The notes beneath the pieces are model-generated. The model worked only from the letters and a program-made list of their open reading frames with translations. It was not told the origin of the DNA and searched no databases. The translations under genes and the position numbers were made by a program. Of a stretch of 6,003 nt of DNA, positions 5,957-6,003 are shown one piece after another. The stretch is from the NCBI GenBank assembly GCA_029058455.1, contig JAIDXU010000262.1:1-6003 (forward strand). Direction: 5' to 3'. The DNA comes from Paramuribaculum sp. (GTDB taxonomy: Bacteria > Bacteroidota > Bacteroidia > Bacteroidales > Muribaculaceae). Within the stretch, counting starts at the first letter, position 1, and the number at the start of each line of letters is the position of its first letter.

Positions 5957-6003
5957 ATGAAAATTCGTAGTATTATGACAGCGGTAGCCATGCTTACGGC
6001 TAT
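5957..6003 (+). CDS. 5' end of a gene for a probably exported protein (cut by window end)
   Basis: Only 15 codons plus two bases are present, reading MKIRSIMTAVAMLTA. A basic start (K2, R4) followed by a hydrophobic, Ala-rich run is what the beginning of a Sec signal peptide looks like, so the product is probably exported or a lipoprotein. The start is supported by the good promoter about 35 bases upstream and by the A/C-rich leader. A second in-frame ATG at 5975 would shorten the signal peptide and remove the basic residues, so 5957 is preferred. The function cannot be told from this fragment. Confidence 0.65.
   Translation, partial: MKIRSIMTAVAMLTA

Noticed and set aside
1..6003. CRISPR array, tRNA/rRNA gene, insertion sequence or prophage remnant
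   Set aside because: No regularly spaced repeats, cloverleaf-type sequence, transposase motifs or phage genes were seen on either strand.

Overview
The window reads as chromosomal DNA of an anaerobic Bacteroidota bacterium, most likely order Bacteroidales and possibly close to Muribaculaceae. Four things point there: moderately GC-rich coding sequence, starts without a Shine-Dalgarno sequence and with A/T-rich leaders, promoter elements of the Bacteroidota type (TTTG / TAnnTTTG), and a GH5 mannanase with the sequence signatures usual in gut Bacteroidales. The family-level placement is an inference from style, not a measurement.

Layout. 9-1301 (+) encodes an exported GH5 (subfamily 7-like) endo-beta-mannanase, probably the last gene of a unit that starts upstream of the window. 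1302-1442 is a non-coding spacer with two hairpins, the second a perfect 10-bp-arm palindrome resembling a REP-type element, followed by a -7 promoter element. 1443-5553 (+) is a tightly packed four-gene run: rsmA/ksgA (16S rRNA dimethyladenosine transferase), mgtE (Mg2+ channel/transporter), a LytS/YpdA-type sensor histidine kinase and a LytTR response regulator. Two junctions are 4-bp ATGA overlaps and the third is a 12-nt gap, so one transcript is likely. A hairpin overlaps the stop of the last gene. 5603-5773 (-) is a convergent 56-residue single-helix membrane protein. 5774-5956 is a divergent intergenic region with a near-ideal Bacteroidota promoter for a gene starting at 5957 (+), whose first 15 codons look like a signal peptide before the window ends.

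How the genes work together. The mannanase would cut beta-mannan outside the cytoplasm and is functionally separate from the rest. RsmA needs correctly folded 30S precursor and MgtE supplies Mg2+, so their coupling makes sense as ribosome/Mg2+ housekeeping. The kinase and regulator form a self-contained two-component pair whose signal and targets cannot be read from the sequence. I see no clear evidence of a wholly new system. The points most worth a second look are the small membrane protein, the palindrome placed against the rsmA promoter, and the co-transcription of a LytTR signalling pair with rsmA-mgtE.
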